A DNA stretch of 64,000 nucleotides from Thermanaerosceptrum fracticalcis (GCF_000746025.2 NZ_CP045798.1:3083501-3147500); one strand, 5' to 3'; positions 14,291-24,500 are shown, numbered from the stretch's first letter. Made by a program: numbers and translations. The notes: a model not told the origin generated them from the letters alone.

Positions 14291-15970
14291 ATGAGTACAC
14301 CACTACGGAGAGTTCCTAAGACTCAAGATAAGGGGCCCCTTGTGGCCATACTGGTTTTGGCCTTATTAGTCCTCCTGTACTTCTCGCCGGGATTTTTCCG
14401 GGGAAATTTAAATCCAGGCAGCCAACCACAAATTTACTATCGGGGAAATCTATTTAAAGAGAATGCCTTATACAGGGAGGGACAAGTCTATTTACCCTTT
14501 ACTTTCTTTAAAGAGCATATTGACCCTTCCCTTCAGTGGGATGAAAAGAGAAAATACGTAATCATCACAACTAACAAAAACGTCTACCATTTTCCCCTGG
14601 GTAAGCTGGAAGGGATGTTAAACCTGGAACCCTACTCCTTTACTTATCCGGTCATCAACGTTAACGGCGAGATCTACTTACCCGCCGACCCCATACAAAA
14701 TTATTACGACCTGGAGATTAAAAACTGGGAAGACGAAAAGATTGTTAGCATCCATGATTTGAAAAAACCTGTCCAGCAGGGAGTTGTCTTAGAAACAGCC
14801 AAACTAAGGGCAAGACCTGACAAAAGGTCTGTGTGGACCGGGGAGATAACCCGGGATACCCAGGCCGCAATTCTTAAAGAGGATAATGGTTGGTACTGGC
14901 TGGAAACAGAAAAGGGACTCATGGGTTACCTGGAGAAAAGAAAGGTTAAACTTACGGAAATCGTGAACCGGGAAATAAAAAAAGAAATATATCAACCGTG
15001 GAATCCCTTGGGAAGGCCCATCTTTTTAGCCTGGGAATTTGTCAATACTACGACGGTAAATCCCGATAAAATCGGTAAATTACCGGGCTTACAGGTTATC
15101 TCTCCCACCTGGTTTCATTTACAGGAAGAGGGCCTGGTCAGAAATAACGGAGATAAGAAATTCGTAGACTGGGCTCACCAGAATGGCCGGCAGGTCTGGG
15201 GGCTTTTTGATAATAGTTTTAATCCGGAACTGACCCATAAAATGCTTAACGATACCGATCTGAGAATTAAAGTGATTAAACAGCTGCTAAGTTACGTAGA
15301 CCTGTACCAACTGGACGGCATCAATCTTGATTTTGAGAACGTGTATCTCAAGGATAAGGAAGCCTTGGTCCAGTTTGTGCGGGAACTTACCCCACTTTTA
15401 CATGAAAAAGAACGGACAGTTTCTATTGATGTGACATTTAAGTCCAAGAGCGAGAACTGGTCCCTGTTTTATGACCGTAAAGCCCTGGGTGAAATAGTGG
15501 ATTATGTGATGGTAATGGCCTACGATGAACATGGCCGCTCCAGTCCTGTAGCGGGTTCGGTTGCTTCCCTCCCCTGGGTGGAAAGAGGCTTGCAGGAACT
15601 CTTGCAAGAAGTACCCAATGACAAAGTTTTACTGGGTGTACCCTTTTATACCCGGCTCTGGAAAGTGGAGAAAGATGAAACGGGAAAAATAAACCTGTCC
15701 TCCCAGGCCCTTTCCATGGAGCAGGCGGAAAAATGGATTAAGGAACACAAGGGCCAAATCGTCCTTGATGAAGCTTCCGGTCAAAATTACGTGGAAGTGA
15801 AAGAAGGAGAGGCCACCTATAAAATGTGGCTGGAAGACAGTCATTCCATAAAGAAGCGAATTGAGCTCATGAAAAAGTACCGTTTGGCAGGGATTGCCGC
15901 CTGGCGCCGGGGTTTTGAAAAAGAGGAATTATGGCCGGTGATGACGGAACTCTTAAATAAGCGATGGTAG
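14291..15970 (+). CDS. Glycoside hydrolase family 18 protein with SH3-like domain
   Basis: 559 aa. One N-terminal membrane segment (about 17-36) serves as anchor or signal. Residues about 40-160 resemble the copper-amine-oxidase-N-like wall module (FKENALYREGQVYLPFTFF, then INVNGEIYLPAD). Residues about 165-220 form an SH3b domain (TAKLRARPDKRS ... YLEKRKVKL). A GH18 TIM barrel follows from about 240, with the catalytic LDGINLDFEN (DxxDxDxE) near 341-350 and MAYDEHG near 410. Such proteins act on cell-wall or cortex glycan and are common in spore formers. Stand-alone gene with terminator. Confidence 0.88.
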   Translation: MSTPLRRVPKTQDKGPLVAILVLALLVLLYFSPGFFRGNLNPGSQPQIYYRGNLFKENALYREGQVYLPFTFFKEHIDPSLQWDEKRKYVIITTNKNVYHFPLGKLEGMLNLEPYSFTYPVINVNGEIYLPADPIQNYYDLEIKNWEDEKIVSIHDLKKPVQQGVVLETAKLRARPDKRSVWTGEITRDTQAAILKEDNGWYWLETEKGLMGYLEKRKVKLTEIVNREIKKEIYQPWNPLGRPIFLAWEFVNTTTVNPDKIGKLPGLQVISPTWFHLQEEGLVRNNGDKKFVDWAHQNGRQVWGLFDNSFNPELTHKMLNDTDLRIKVIKQLLSYVDLYQLDGINLDFENVYLKDKEALVQFVRELTPLLHEKERTVSIDVTFKSKSENWSLFYDRKALGEIVDYVMVMAYDEHGRSSPVAGSVASLPWVERGLQELLQEVPNDKVLLGVPFYTRLWKVEKDETGKINLSSQALSMEQAEKWIKEHKGQIVLDEASGQNYVEVKEGEATYKMWLEDSHSIKKRIELMKKYRLAGIAAWRRGFEKEELWPVMTELLNKRW

Positions 15971-16025
15971 TACTGGCGATTTCCCCTTCCCGCCGCCCGT
16001 ACCCCGCTTACAGAACAAACAAAAC

Positions 16026-16060
16026 GCCACCAGTATTAAATTACTGTGGTGTTTTCTGTT
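16026..16060 (+). terminator. Terminator after the GH18 gene
   Basis: CGCCACCAGTA pairs, with a small bulge, with TACTGTGGTG around TTAAAT, then TTTTCTGTTTTCTT. Confidence 0.65.
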
Positions 16061-16144
16061 TTCTTAAAAGAAAAACGAAAGATTTTGCGAATAATCCATT
16101 AAAACTGTAGAATATAGTTAAGTAATATCCGAAAGGACGCAGTT

Positions 16145-17569
16145 ATGAAATTTTTTGAAGTTTTTCCCCATAATTTCTTTTCCCTCTTTGCTTCACCCAA
16201 CAGGGAAATCTATGTAGAGGCTTTATTGGTACTCCACCGTCACTACCGGCAGGAGACGCGGTTAAAGAAACAGGACCTGGTCTCCCGTTTAGTGGCCAAT
16301 ATGGAGAACAGGATGCTGGAACTACAAGAAGAAGAAGGGGATGTCTACAGCCTGGGGGAGGAGGTTAACCTTTCGGGCCGGGCCCATTTTTTGCTGCGCA
16401 AATTCCTGGAGACGGGCTGGTTGGAAGCTGAACCCGATGCCTCCTCCTTTGAAGAACTCTATGTGATACCCGGTTATGCCAGCAAACTCCTGAATCTTTT
16501 TTACGATATCCTTCATGGCAAAACCGTGGAATACAACGGCTTTGTCTATTCTACTTACTCCAGCCTGCGCACGGCCCAGCAGGAACGGGATGAGTATATG
16601 TATGACGCTTTAAAGCATGCCTGCCAGGCTACCCAGCTCTTGTGGGCCAGCCTTCGGGAGCTTTTGGATAACATCCGCCTGTATCATCAAAGGCTCCAGG
16701 AACAGGTGGAAATTAAAGAAATCCTGGCTGAACACTTTGATAAGTTCCGTCTGCTCATTTCCGATAAGATTTACCATCCCCTCAAGACCTTCGACAGCGT
16801 ACCCCGTTTTAAGCAGCGCATCCTGGGTATCCTGCGGGAGTGGTTACGGGATCCCCAGCTGCTCCAGGAGCTGGCCAAGACGGCGGTGAGACGGGGAGAA
16901 TACCCTGAGGTTGCTGAGGCCCGTTCTCAGGTGATCCGGATGATTGGGGAGGTTATGGATACATATGAAAGACTGGACGGGATCCTGGCCCAGATCGATA
17001 AGAAGAATGCTACCTACACTAGGGCTTCCGTGGAGAGGATGCAGTATTACTTAAATACTGATCAGGATGTGCGGGGCAAGCTGGTGGAGATTCTTCGGGC
17101 CGTCCCTGCTTTGAAAAAGGAAAATGTACGCTTTACGGCAGAATTAACCAGGGGGTTACCTCTCTTTTCCCGGGGATTTGTCGATGATGTCTCCCTCTAT
17201 ACAGAACCGCGCAGGCAAAGGGAGCACCAGCCCCTGGCTGATCCAGAGGTCTCGGAGGCATCGCCCCAGGAAATTGAAGCAGAATTCCGGGAATTCAGGA
17301 AACGCCTGCAGCAGGTCTATTCCCATCATAAGGTTTTGGAGTTTATCATGGCTCAGCTTGAAGACAGGCTGAAAATTACGGCCGGAGAGCTGGAATTGAC
17401 CGGTGACGAGGATTTTGTGAAATTGCTGCTGGCCGTTATCAAACACGATGAGAAAGGGCTGCCTTACAGAATTGAGTTTAAAGAGGGCTATCTTTGGGTC
17501 AACGGTTACCGGCTGCCCGACCTAGTCATCGCCAGAGAGAAGGAGTATCTGCGCAATGTGGCAAAATGA
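16145..17569 (+). CDS. jetA: Wadjet defence protein JetA (kleisin-like)
   Basis: A 474-aa soluble, mostly helical protein. It begins FFEVFPHNFFSLFASPNREIY, which I recognise as the JetA family formerly DUF5716. Wadjet is an SMC-type (MukBEF/MksBEFG-like) complex that extrudes loops on small circular DNA and cleaves it; JetA is the kleisin-type bridge. It is first of four tightly packed genes and overlaps jetB by 14 bases. The family version suggests a type II rather than type I (DUF3375) system, from memory. Confidence 0.88.
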   Translation: MKFFEVFPHNFFSLFASPNREIYVEALLVLHRHYRQETRLKKQDLVSRLVANMENRMLELQEEEGDVYSLGEEVNLSGRAHFLLRKFLETGWLEAEPDASSFEELYVIPGYASKLLNLFYDILHGKTVEYNGFVYSTYSSLRTAQQERDEYMYDALKHACQATQLLWASLRELLDNIRLYHQRLQEQVEIKEILAEHFDKFRLLISDKIYHPLKTFDSVPRFKQRILGILREWLRDPQLLQELAKTAVRRGEYPEVAEARSQVIRMIGEVMDTYERLDGILAQIDKKNATYTRASVERMQYYLNTDQDVRGKLVEILRAVPALKKENVRFTAELTRGLPLFSRGFVDDVSLYTEPRRQREHQPLADPEVSEASPQEIEAEFREFRKRLQQVYSHHKVLEFIMAQLEDRLKITAGELELTGDEDFVKLLLAVIKHDEKGLPYRIEFKEGYLWVNGYRLPDLVIAREKEYLRNVAK

Positions 17570-18212
17570 ATGGGAACAACTCAGTGAAAAGGACAGAGAG
17601 CAGTTTATGAAGGTACTGAACCGCTTGTTTCAGTGTACTTTCATTGTCAGAGAGGAAATAGACCAAAAGAGCAAAACAGTTGTCATTAATAAGGATTTCC
17701 GTTTTATTGAAAGGTATTATACCCTCTTTAAAAACTATCTCAAAGTATCGGGCTGGGAATTACAGCTGGACAACTACCTGGGGGTTATTGCCCTTTATAA
17801 CCGCTATGGTTATAGCCGGCACCGTTTAAACAAGCATGTTACTTATTTTCTTTATATTTTACGCCTTATTTACGAAGAACAGCGGGAAAAACTCTCCATG
17901 CGCAAAGAGGCCCTGACTACTATCGGGGAAATCGTGGAAAAGATGTTTCATTTAGGCCTCATTGAGAAAAAGCCTGCCGATACTGTTTTAAGAGAGAGTT
18001 TGTCTGTGTTGCGAAACTTTAACATTATCGAGAGGATCGAAGGGAGCTGGACCAGTCCCGAAACCCGGCTGGTCATTTATCCCTCTATTCTTTTACTGGT
18101 GACCAATGAAAAGATCACGGCCCTTTACCAGTGGTTAAAGCAGGATGGATCCGGGGATGAGGCCGGGGAGGAGGAAGCCGATGAAGATCTTACAGAAGAT
18201 GCTCTTGATTAA
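17556..18212 (+). CDS. jetB: Wadjet defence protein JetB (MukE/KITE-like)
   Basis: A 218-aa DUF4194-type protein made of tandem winged helices (RFIERYYTLFKNYLKVSGWEL, then ALTTIGEIVEKMFHLGLIEKK), with an acidic C-terminal tail (GDEAGEEEADEDLTEDALD). It is the KITE-like subunit that sits on the kleisin next to the SMC heads. The ATG lies inside the end of jetA with GAAGGAG upstream; the tail overlaps jetC by 32 bases. Confidence 0.88.
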   Translation: MWQNEWEQLSEKDREQFMKVLNRLFQCTFIVREEIDQKSKTVVINKDFRFIERYYTLFKNYLKVSGWELQLDNYLGVIALYNRYGYSRHRLNKHVTYFLYILRLIYEEQREKLSMRKEALTTIGEIVEKMFHLGLIEKKPADTVLRESLSVLRNFNIIERIEGSWTSPETRLVIYPSILLLVTNEKITALYQWLKQDGSGDEAGEEEADEDLTEDALD

Positions 18213-21200
18213 CTGGCATTACCTGCGCCACGAAATCATTGATTTTAAACAAATTAACTTCTTGACAGGAAAAAACGGCGCCGGCAAATCCACCATCATT
18301 GATGCTCTCCAACTGGTTTTGCTGGGGGATACCTCAGGTTATTATTTCAATAAAGCAGCCAATGACAAGTCTTCCCGTACCCTACGGGGTTACCTGCGGG
18401 GAGAGATTGCCGAGGATGAAGAGACCAATACCATCTACCTGCGCCAGGGAGATTTCTCCAGTTATCTTGTGCTGGAATTTAAGGACACTGGGGAAGGAAA
18501 GACCTTCTGCCTGGGCGTGGTTTTTGATTCCTACCAGGATGGTGACTATAAACATCAATTTTTTCACCTGAAAAGCCCCCTGCCGGAACATCACTTTTAC
18601 CAGGGGCAGCTCCCTATGAATATTAAAAGCCTGAAAGCTTATTTTTCCAACAGTTACCCCAAACAGTACCAATTCTTTGAAAGCAATAAGGATTACCAGG
18701 AGGTGATGCGGGGGATTCTCGGCCACCTGAACGAGAAATTTTACCGGCTTTTCCGCAAAGCCGTTCCCTTCTCACCCATCATGGATATCAAAGGTTTTAT
18801 TACCGAATTTGTCTGTGATGTGCAAAATACCGTGGACATTACGGATATGCAGGAGAATATCCGCCAGTACAAGCAGTTGGAAGAAGAACTGGCCGAAGTG
18901 GAGAAACGCATTAACGCCCTGGAGGGTATAGCCGTCCAGTATCAAACTTACCGGGAAGAGGAAGAGCGCCTGCGGGTTCAGAAATACCTCCTGGACCGGG
19001 CTCTGGTGGAGAAAAAATTCCAGGAGATCCGCGACCTTGAGCAAGAAATTAGAGAACTGGGCGCTAAAACAGCTTCCCTTTCGGAAGAACTGGAGAGGCA
19101 GGAAAAAGCCTTAGCCAGTCTGGTGGCGGAGCGGGACGGGCTTTATGCCGAAAAAATTCAATCCGATGTTTACCGGAAGCAGCAGGAGCTTTCTAAAGAA
19201 AAAGAGCATTGTACCCGCTTGCTGGAAGAACTCAAAGGGGCGGAAGGGCAGCTTTCGGCCATCCTGGAAGGCCATTATCGCAGCTGGCGGGAGGTCATCC
19301 GCTGGAGTGAAACCCATTTGCGCGCAAGCGATGGTGCGGAGCGGCCAACACCTCCTGACCTCAAGAGTTCCCTGGAATTACTGAACAGAGCTTCCAGTCA
19401 GTCCTATCAGCTGCTGAATCTCGCTAAGCTTAACGAGCTCAAAACTGCCCTGGTTCAATATGCAGATGGGCTCAATGAGGCCTACTGGGGCTTAGAAACA
19501 GAGCTAAAAGGATATCGGGAAGAGATGGAGAGACTTAGCCGGGAAATTGACGGCCTGAAAGAAGGCATCAAGCCCTACCCCGCTTCCCTGCTGGAACTCC
19601 GTGATACCATTGGGGAAGAGTTGGCGACCAGGCACAACAGGATCATCAAACCAAGGATTTTCGCGGATTTGCTGGAAATCCGGGACCCCAAATGGCAGAA
19701 GGCTGTAGAGGGCTACCTGCATACTCAGAAATTTTACCTGCTCATTGAACCCCTGTATTTTCAGGAAGCCCTGGAGATTTACGACAGTCTCAAATTTACC
19801 AGGCATTTTTACGACCTGGGCCTTGTTGATATAGAGAAGGTGATGGGAGAAAAGGCTAAAGCTTTACCGGGAAGCCTGGCCGAGGAAGTGGAGACAGCCG
19901 ATCCCCTGGCCCGGGCGTATGCCGATTTTCTCTTAGGTCGGGTAATGAAATGCGAAAAACTGGAGGATTTACGGAAGCACCGCACCGCCATTACGCCCAG
20001 TTGTATGCTCTATCATAATTTTGTGGCCCGTCAGCTGCATCCCCAGCGTTTCGAAACCCCTTATATCGGCAAGCAGGCTATTGCCGAACTGATCCGGCAA
20101 AAAGAACAAAAATTGCTGGAAGTGAAGGAACTGGCGAAGGGCCTGGAACCCAGGGTAAGAGAACTCAATAAGGTCAGAAATACTCCCCTGTTAACGGAAA
20201 ATGACATTACCACCCTGTTAAATCTTAAGGCAAAGGCGGCCTCACGCCCCGAGGTTGAAGAAAAACTAGAAGAAGTTATCCGAAAACTGGGGGCTCTGGA
20301 CCTCTCTTATCTGGTGAAACTTGAGGAAAAGTTCAAAGCCTGCGAAACCCAGATTCAGAAACTCCGGGAAAGCCAGAAGCTGTGCTTTAGAGAGATGAGT
20401 ACCACCCAAGCTGAGCTAAAAATGAAGGAAGCAAAACTCCCGGAATTAGCCAGTGAACTAGAAGAGCAAAACGCCTACCTGGAACAACATTATGAAAGCC
20501 AGTGGCTGGAAGAGGTGGGGGAACCCCGTTTTCACCAGGAACTGAAAAACCGGAAAAACCCTGCCAGCATCCTGGCGGCCTTCGCCCCTGTGGTGAAAGG
20601 AACGGAAACTAAGCGTAACGGTCACTGGGACAGGCTTGTGGAACTAAGGACTAATTATAACAGGGACTTCAAGGGTTCTTTCAGCGTAACCTTAAGGGAA
20701 AACTTCCCTTATGAGGAAGAACTGACGCGTCTTAAGGAGACTTTCTTACTGGATTATAAGGAAAAAATCCGAGAGGCCAAGGAAAGGGCTCAGACCCAGT
20801 TCCAGGAGGATTTTGTCAGCAAACTCCGGGCCAATATTGAAAATGCCCGGGAGCAGATAGGGGACCTGAACAAAGCCATTAAGGACACCTTTTTCGGCCG
20901 GGACAAATACAAGTTTACGGTTATGCCCCGGGCAGAATACCGCCATTTTTACGATATGATTATGGACGACATGCTGGTAGAAGGTTTTACCCTCTTTTCC
21001 AATGCTTTTCAGGAAAAGTACAAGGACACGGTGGAAGAACTGTTCCGGCAGATTGTAGATACGGGTGAAGGGGTGCTGACGGCCGACCAGCGGCAGGAAC
21101 TGGCCAAAAACCTGGAGAAGTTCACGGATTACCGGACATACCTGGATTTTGACCTGGTCAACATTGACGATGAAGGCAGGGAATCCCGTCTCTCCCGGGT

Positions 21201-21534
21201 CATTACCAAAAAGTCGGGGGGAGAAACCCAGACCCCCTTTTATATTGCTGTGCTGGCTTCCTTTATGCAGTTGTACCGTGTCAAGGATGAGGAGTCCAAT
21301 ACCCTGCGCCTCATTGTCTTTGATGAAGCCTACAGCAAGATGGATCACCAGCGCATCCAGGAAAGCATCAGGCTTATCCGGGACATGGGATTGCAGGTGA
21401 TTCTTTCCGCTCCTACGGAAAAAATCGGTGATATTGCTCCCCTGGTGGACCGCAATCTCTGCGTAACCAGGGTGAAACGCCAGACCATTGTCAAGGCCTT
21501 TGACCCCAGAGAAATCATGGAAATGGGGGCTTAA
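18181..21534 (+). CDS. jetC: Wadjet SMC-like ATPase JetC
   Basis: A 1117-aa MukB/SbcC-like ATPase. Walker A GKNGAGKS is at residues 30-37. Long heptad-rich coiled coils (about 235-430 and 640-800, plus shorter ones near 880) surround a hinge-like centre (about 480-620). The ABC signature KKSGGETQ is near 1010 and Walker B LIVFDEAYSKMD near 1045, giving a complete head. The ATG at 18181 follows GGAGGAGG; an upstream in-frame ATG at 18145 has no such site. It is the motor of DNA loop extrusion. Confidence 0.93.
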   Translation: MKILQKMLLINWHYLRHEIIDFKQINFLTGKNGAGKSTIIDALQLVLLGDTSGYYFNKAANDKSSRTLRGYLRGEIAEDEETNTIYLRQGDFSSYLVLEFKDTGEGKTFCLGVVFDSYQDGDYKHQFFHLKSPLPEHHFYQGQLPMNIKSLKAYFSNSYPKQYQFFESNKDYQEVMRGILGHLNEKFYRLFRKAVPFSPIMDIKGFITEFVCDVQNTVDITDMQENIRQYKQLEEELAEVEKRINALEGIAVQYQTYREEEERLRVQKYLLDRALVEKKFQEIRDLEQEIRELGAKTASLSEELERQEKALASLVAERDGLYAEKIQSDVYRKQQELSKEKEHCTRLLEELKGAEGQLSAILEGHYRSWREVIRWSETHLRASDGAERPTPPDLKSSLELLNRASSQSYQLLNLAKLNELKTALVQYADGLNEAYWGLETELKGYREEMERLSREIDGLKEGIKPYPASLLELRDTIGEELATRHNRIIKPRIFADLLEIRDPKWQKAVEGYLHTQKFYLLIEPLYFQEALEIYDSLKFTRHFYDLGLVDIEKVMGEKAKALPGSLAEEVETADPLARAYADFLLGRVMKCEKLEDLRKHRTAITPSCMLYHNFVARQLHPQRFETPYIGKQAIAELIRQKEQKLLEVKELAKGLEPRVRELNKVRNTPLLTENDITTLLNLKAKAASRPEVEEKLEEVIRKLGALDLSYLVKLEEKFKACETQIQKLRESQKLCFREMSTTQAELKMKEAKLPELASELEEQNAYLEQHYESQWLEEVGEPRFHQELKNRKNPASILAAFAPVVKGTETKRNGHWDRLVELRTNYNRDFKGSFSVTLRENFPYEEELTRLKETFLLDYKEKIREAKERAQTQFQEDFVSKLRANIENAREQIGDLNKAIKDTFFGRDKYKFTVMPRAEYRHFYDMIMDDMLVEGFTLFSNAFQEKYKDTVEELFRQIVDTGEGVLTADQRQELAKNLEKFTDYRTYLDFDLVNIDDEGRESRLSRVITKKSGGETQTPFYIAVLASFMQLYRVKDEESNTLRLIVFDEAYSKMDHQRIQESIRLIRDMGLQVILSAPTEKIGDIAPLVDRNLCVTRVKRQTIVKAFDPREIMEMGA

Positions 21535-21537
21535 GCA

Positions 21538-22800
21538 ATGAATTACCGGGAAATGATTTTAGGCCAGCTCCTGACGAAATATGAAAACAGTGCCCATTTT
21601 CAGAGGACAGCCAAAATCAACCGCCGTCTTACCTTTACCTTTGATAAAAACTCTCTCCCCGCCTATGCTGCCGGTGAAGAGCCCCAGGTAAAAGAGGCTG
21701 TCCACCAGGTAATAGAAGACTTACGGCAAAAAGGCATCCTGGAAGTGGAGTGGGTGCGGGGAGAAAAGAATAACCTTTTAAAGCGGGTCAGCCTTAACCT
21801 GGAGAAAGTGGAAGAAGCCTACCGGCTCATTGGGCGCACTCCCAAACGAGCCCAACTGGCAGAAATAGATGAATGCATCCAGGTCTATAAAGAACAGATG
21901 GTTGCGCCCTGGCTTCAGGATTTCTTAAATCACTGCCAGGGGGTAATACGGGAAAGATTAGTCTTTCCTCCTGCCCTTCCGGCGGAAAAGGCCGATTTGG
22001 TACTGCTCCTGAAAGCCCTTAAAGGCCTGGAGAAAAAAGGTGAAGAAGAACTGCTGGAAAGAGTCTTCAGTCTTAAGTACCTGGGGGACAGTAAGCTTTT
22101 TAGCCAGAAGGTTCGTTCCTATCTGGTCAATATAGCCCGGAGCCATTACCTGCGGGATCCTGACCTTAGTGACGAAGATGTCCTTTATGAGTTGGGAATT
22201 GTCAAAACCTCTGAAGAAATCCTCCTTGCAGGCCCACTGGTTATAAACTTACGGGGGCAAAGGATAGATCTTACTCCCCTGGCTTTTGGGGCGGTCATCG
22301 ATACCCAGATGCTTAACGATGTGGAAATTCAACAAGTCCTTGCCGGGAAAGTCCTGCTGGTGGAGAATAAAACAAATTTTCATCACCTGGTGCGTAAAGG
22401 GTTACCTCCAGACTTACTGCTTATCTACCTGGGAGGATTTCCCGGACCCAGGAAGCGTAAGTTTTTGACGATGCTTGCTGATTTTTTCCGCCAGGAAGAA
22501 AAGACCGGTAGGTTTTATCACTGGGGCGATCTGGACTGGGGGGGTTTAAGGATTTTCCAGCTGTTACAGGAAAAAGTCCTCCCAGGTTTACAGCCCCTTT
22601 ATATGGATGAGAAGACCCTGCTGGCTTACCAGGATTATGGTGAAACTTTGCACCCCGTCTACAGAAAGAGGCTGGAGAAACTTGGTCAATCTCCCAAGTA
22701 TGCTGTTTTCCACAGCCTGATTTCTCTAATGCTGGAGCTGAACATAAAATTAGAGCAGGAAGCCCTGCTCATTGACGATAATTTCCGGCTGGAATTATGA
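21538..22800 (+). CDS. jetD: Wadjet nuclease subunit JetD (Toprim-like)
   Basis: A 420-aa DUF3322/DUF2220-type protein, three bases after jetC. An N-terminal helical arm (about 1-180) leads to a topoisomerase VI A-like Toprim domain: an acidic strand VLLVENKTNF (Glu near 276) and HWGDLDWGGLRIF (DxD near 328-330). These are the metal-binding acidic residues that cut plasmid DNA when extrusion stalls. All catalytic residues visible are intact, so the system looks functional. Confidence 0.9.
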   Translation: MNYREMILGQLLTKYENSAHFQRTAKINRRLTFTFDKNSLPAYAAGEEPQVKEAVHQVIEDLRQKGILEVEWVRGEKNNLLKRVSLNLEKVEEAYRLIGRTPKRAQLAEIDECIQVYKEQMVAPWLQDFLNHCQGVIRERLVFPPALPAEKADLVLLLKALKGLEKKGEEELLERVFSLKYLGDSKLFSQKVRSYLVNIARSHYLRDPDLSDEDVLYELGIVKTSEEILLAGPLVINLRGQRIDLTPLAFGAVIDTQMLNDVEIQQVLAGKVLLVENKTNFHHLVRKGLPPDLLLIYLGGFPGPRKRKFLTMLADFFRQEEKTGRFYHWGDLDWGGLRIFQLLQEKVLPGLQPLYMDEKTLLAYQDYGETLHPVYRKRLEKLGQSPKYAVFHSLISLMLELNIKLEQEALLIDDNFRLEL

Positions 22801-22813
22801 AGGAGTTGGTAGG

Positions 22814-24220
22814 ATGGAGCTTAGAAAAACGGGAATAAATTGTTATCTAATTTCCAGAAAAGAACCTATGCAAGTAGATGCCTATATTTATTTAAGTGAA
22901 AAACTTCTTCCTTATCTGGAGGATGAAGCCATCAAACAGTTAACTGATGCGGCCTCCCTGCCCGGTGTTTACCGGCGGGTAGTGGGTATGCCTGATATCC
23001 ATACGGGATTTGGTCTGCCCATTGGCGGTATCATGGCCACAGAAAAGGATGGTGTGATTTCGGCAGGGGCTGTGGGAATGGATATCAATTGCGGCGTCAG
23101 GTTATTGATGACAGAAATTCCCCATACGGAGATAAATAAGAAGCACTTAACTACCCTGCTAAAAGAAATAGAAAAAAGGATACCTGTAGGGGTAGGAAAG
23201 AAAAGCCGGCATTCCGGGTTTAAACTGGAAGATGTTCTTAAAGGAGGGGCTTCCTTCCTGGCGAAGAAAGGGTATGGCCTCCCCGATGACCTGATGTGCT
23301 GTGAAGAAGAGGGATGTATGCCCGGGGCCAATCCCGACAAAGTAAGTTCCAGGGCTAAAGAGCGGGGAGACCAGCTTTCCACTTTGGGCGGCGGGAACCA
23401 CTTTATGGAGATTGTTTATGTGGCCCAGGTTTATGATGAACATACAGCACGCAATTTTGGATTGCGTCAAGGTAACATTGCCGTGTTGATTCATACCGGC
23501 AGCCGGGGATTGGGGCACCAGGTCTGTACCGATTATACCGAGATTATGTATAAAGCTGCCAAAAGGTATGGGATTAGCCTGCCCAGTAAAGGTTTGGCGG
23601 CTGTGCCTATTGACTCGCCGGAAGGGCAGGATTATTATGAAGCTATGGCAAGTGCTACCAATTTCGCTTTTGCCAACCGCCAGTTGATTACTTATGATGT
23701 ACGGGAAGCTTTTTGCCAGGTCTTTAACAGTAATCTGGAAGAGCTGGGGCTTAAACTGGTGTATGATGTCTGCCATAATATAGCCAAGTTTGAACAGTAT
23801 GATGGACGGCAACTCCTGGTCCACCGAAAGGGGGCGGTGAAAGCCCTGCCGCCGGGACATCCCGGCCTGTCCCCCCGTTTTCTGGGAACAGGAAACCCGG
23901 TCCTGGTACCGGGCAGTATGGGTAACCCCTCCTATGTGGTGGTGGGAACAGAGAAAGCTAGAGATACCTTTTACTCTGTAAACCATGGGGCAGGACGTAT
24001 CCTTTCCCGCACAGCGGCCAGGAGGAATATTTCACCTGATGAGTTGAAGGCCCAAATCGGAGATACCTTAGTAAATGTGGACAGGCTGGGGAAAATACTG
24101 GACGAAGCGCCTCAAGCCTATAAAGATGTGGAAGAGGTCATCGATACCTTAGTGGTGGCCGGCCTTACCCGTAAGGTTGTCCAGTTGAAACCCCTGGCTG
24201 TTATTAAAGGTGAAGAATGA
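22814..24220 (+). CDS. rtcB: RtcB-family RNA ligase
   Basis: 468 aa. RtcB joins RNA 2',3'-cyclic phosphate or 3'-phosphate ends to 5'-OH using GTP and Mn2+. Visible motifs include GMPDIHTGFGLPIGG, GAVGMDINCGVR (metal-binding Asp/Cys), LGGGNHFMEI, LIHTGSRGLGHQV (metal His) and NHGAGRILSR (the guanylated His; most homologs read SHGAGR). The start at 22814 follows AAGGAG. It lies 13 bases after jetD in the same direction, so it may be read from the Wadjet transcript, an unusual neighbour worth noting. Archease is not adjacent. Confidence 0.9.
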   Translation: MELRKTGINCYLISRKEPMQVDAYIYLSEKLLPYLEDEAIKQLTDAASLPGVYRRVVGMPDIHTGFGLPIGGIMATEKDGVISAGAVGMDINCGVRLLMTEIPHTEINKKHLTTLLKEIEKRIPVGVGKKSRHSGFKLEDVLKGGASFLAKKGYGLPDDLMCCEEEGCMPGANPDKVSSRAKERGDQLSTLGGGNHFMEIVYVAQVYDEHTARNFGLRQGNIAVLIHTGSRGLGHQVCTDYTEIMYKAAKRYGISLPSKGLAAVPIDSPEGQDYYEAMASATNFAFANRQLITYDVREAFCQVFNSNLEELGLKLVYDVCHNIAKFEQYDGRQLLVHRKGAVKALPPGHPGLSPRFLGTGNPVLVPGSMGNPSYVVVGTEKARDTFYSVNHGAGRILSRTAARRNISPDELKAQIGDTLVNVDRLGKILDEAPQAYKDVEEVIDTLVVAGLTRKVVQLKPLAVIKGEE

Positions 24221-24311
24221 AATTACTGGCAACTGGAGTATAAACTCGGTTCATATAGGCAATCTTAAAAAGGTAAGAAAAAAGGTAAAAATCGGAAAGG
24301 TGGGATACAAG

Positions 24312-24500
24312 ATGAAAGTGAAAGTTGATCCGGAACTCTGTATTGCTTGTGGTGCATGTATCAGTATTGCCCCTGAAGTTTATGACTGGGGTGATGATGG
24401 CAAGGCTAAATCCATTGTGGATACAGTACCCAGCGGTGAAGAGGATGCCGCCAAAGAGGCACTGGAAAGCTGCCCCACAGAAGCAATCAAAGAGGTCTAA
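24312..24500 (+). CDS. Small [4Fe-4S] ferredoxin
   Basis: 62 aa. Cluster ligands are CIACGAC (CxxCxxC) near residues 10-16 and CP near 54; single-cluster ferredoxins of this Thermotoga/Desulfovibrio type bind one [4Fe-4S] with four Cys. The APEVYDWGDDGKA segment between them is typical. The ATG at 24312 is preceded by GGAAAGGTGGG. It ends at a strong shared terminator. Confidence 0.9.
   Translation: MKVKVDPELCIACGACISIAPEVYDWGDDGKAKSIVDTVPSGEEDAAKEALESCPTEAIKEV

Noticed and set aside
20746-21348. Minus-strand 200-codon open frame
   Set aside because: Antisense to the ATPase head of JetC; composition follows the JetC codon pattern.
23159-23986. Long minus-strand open frame (275 codons)
   Set aside because: It lies entirely antisense to rtcB, whose motifs are unambiguous; no ribosome site or recognisable domains.
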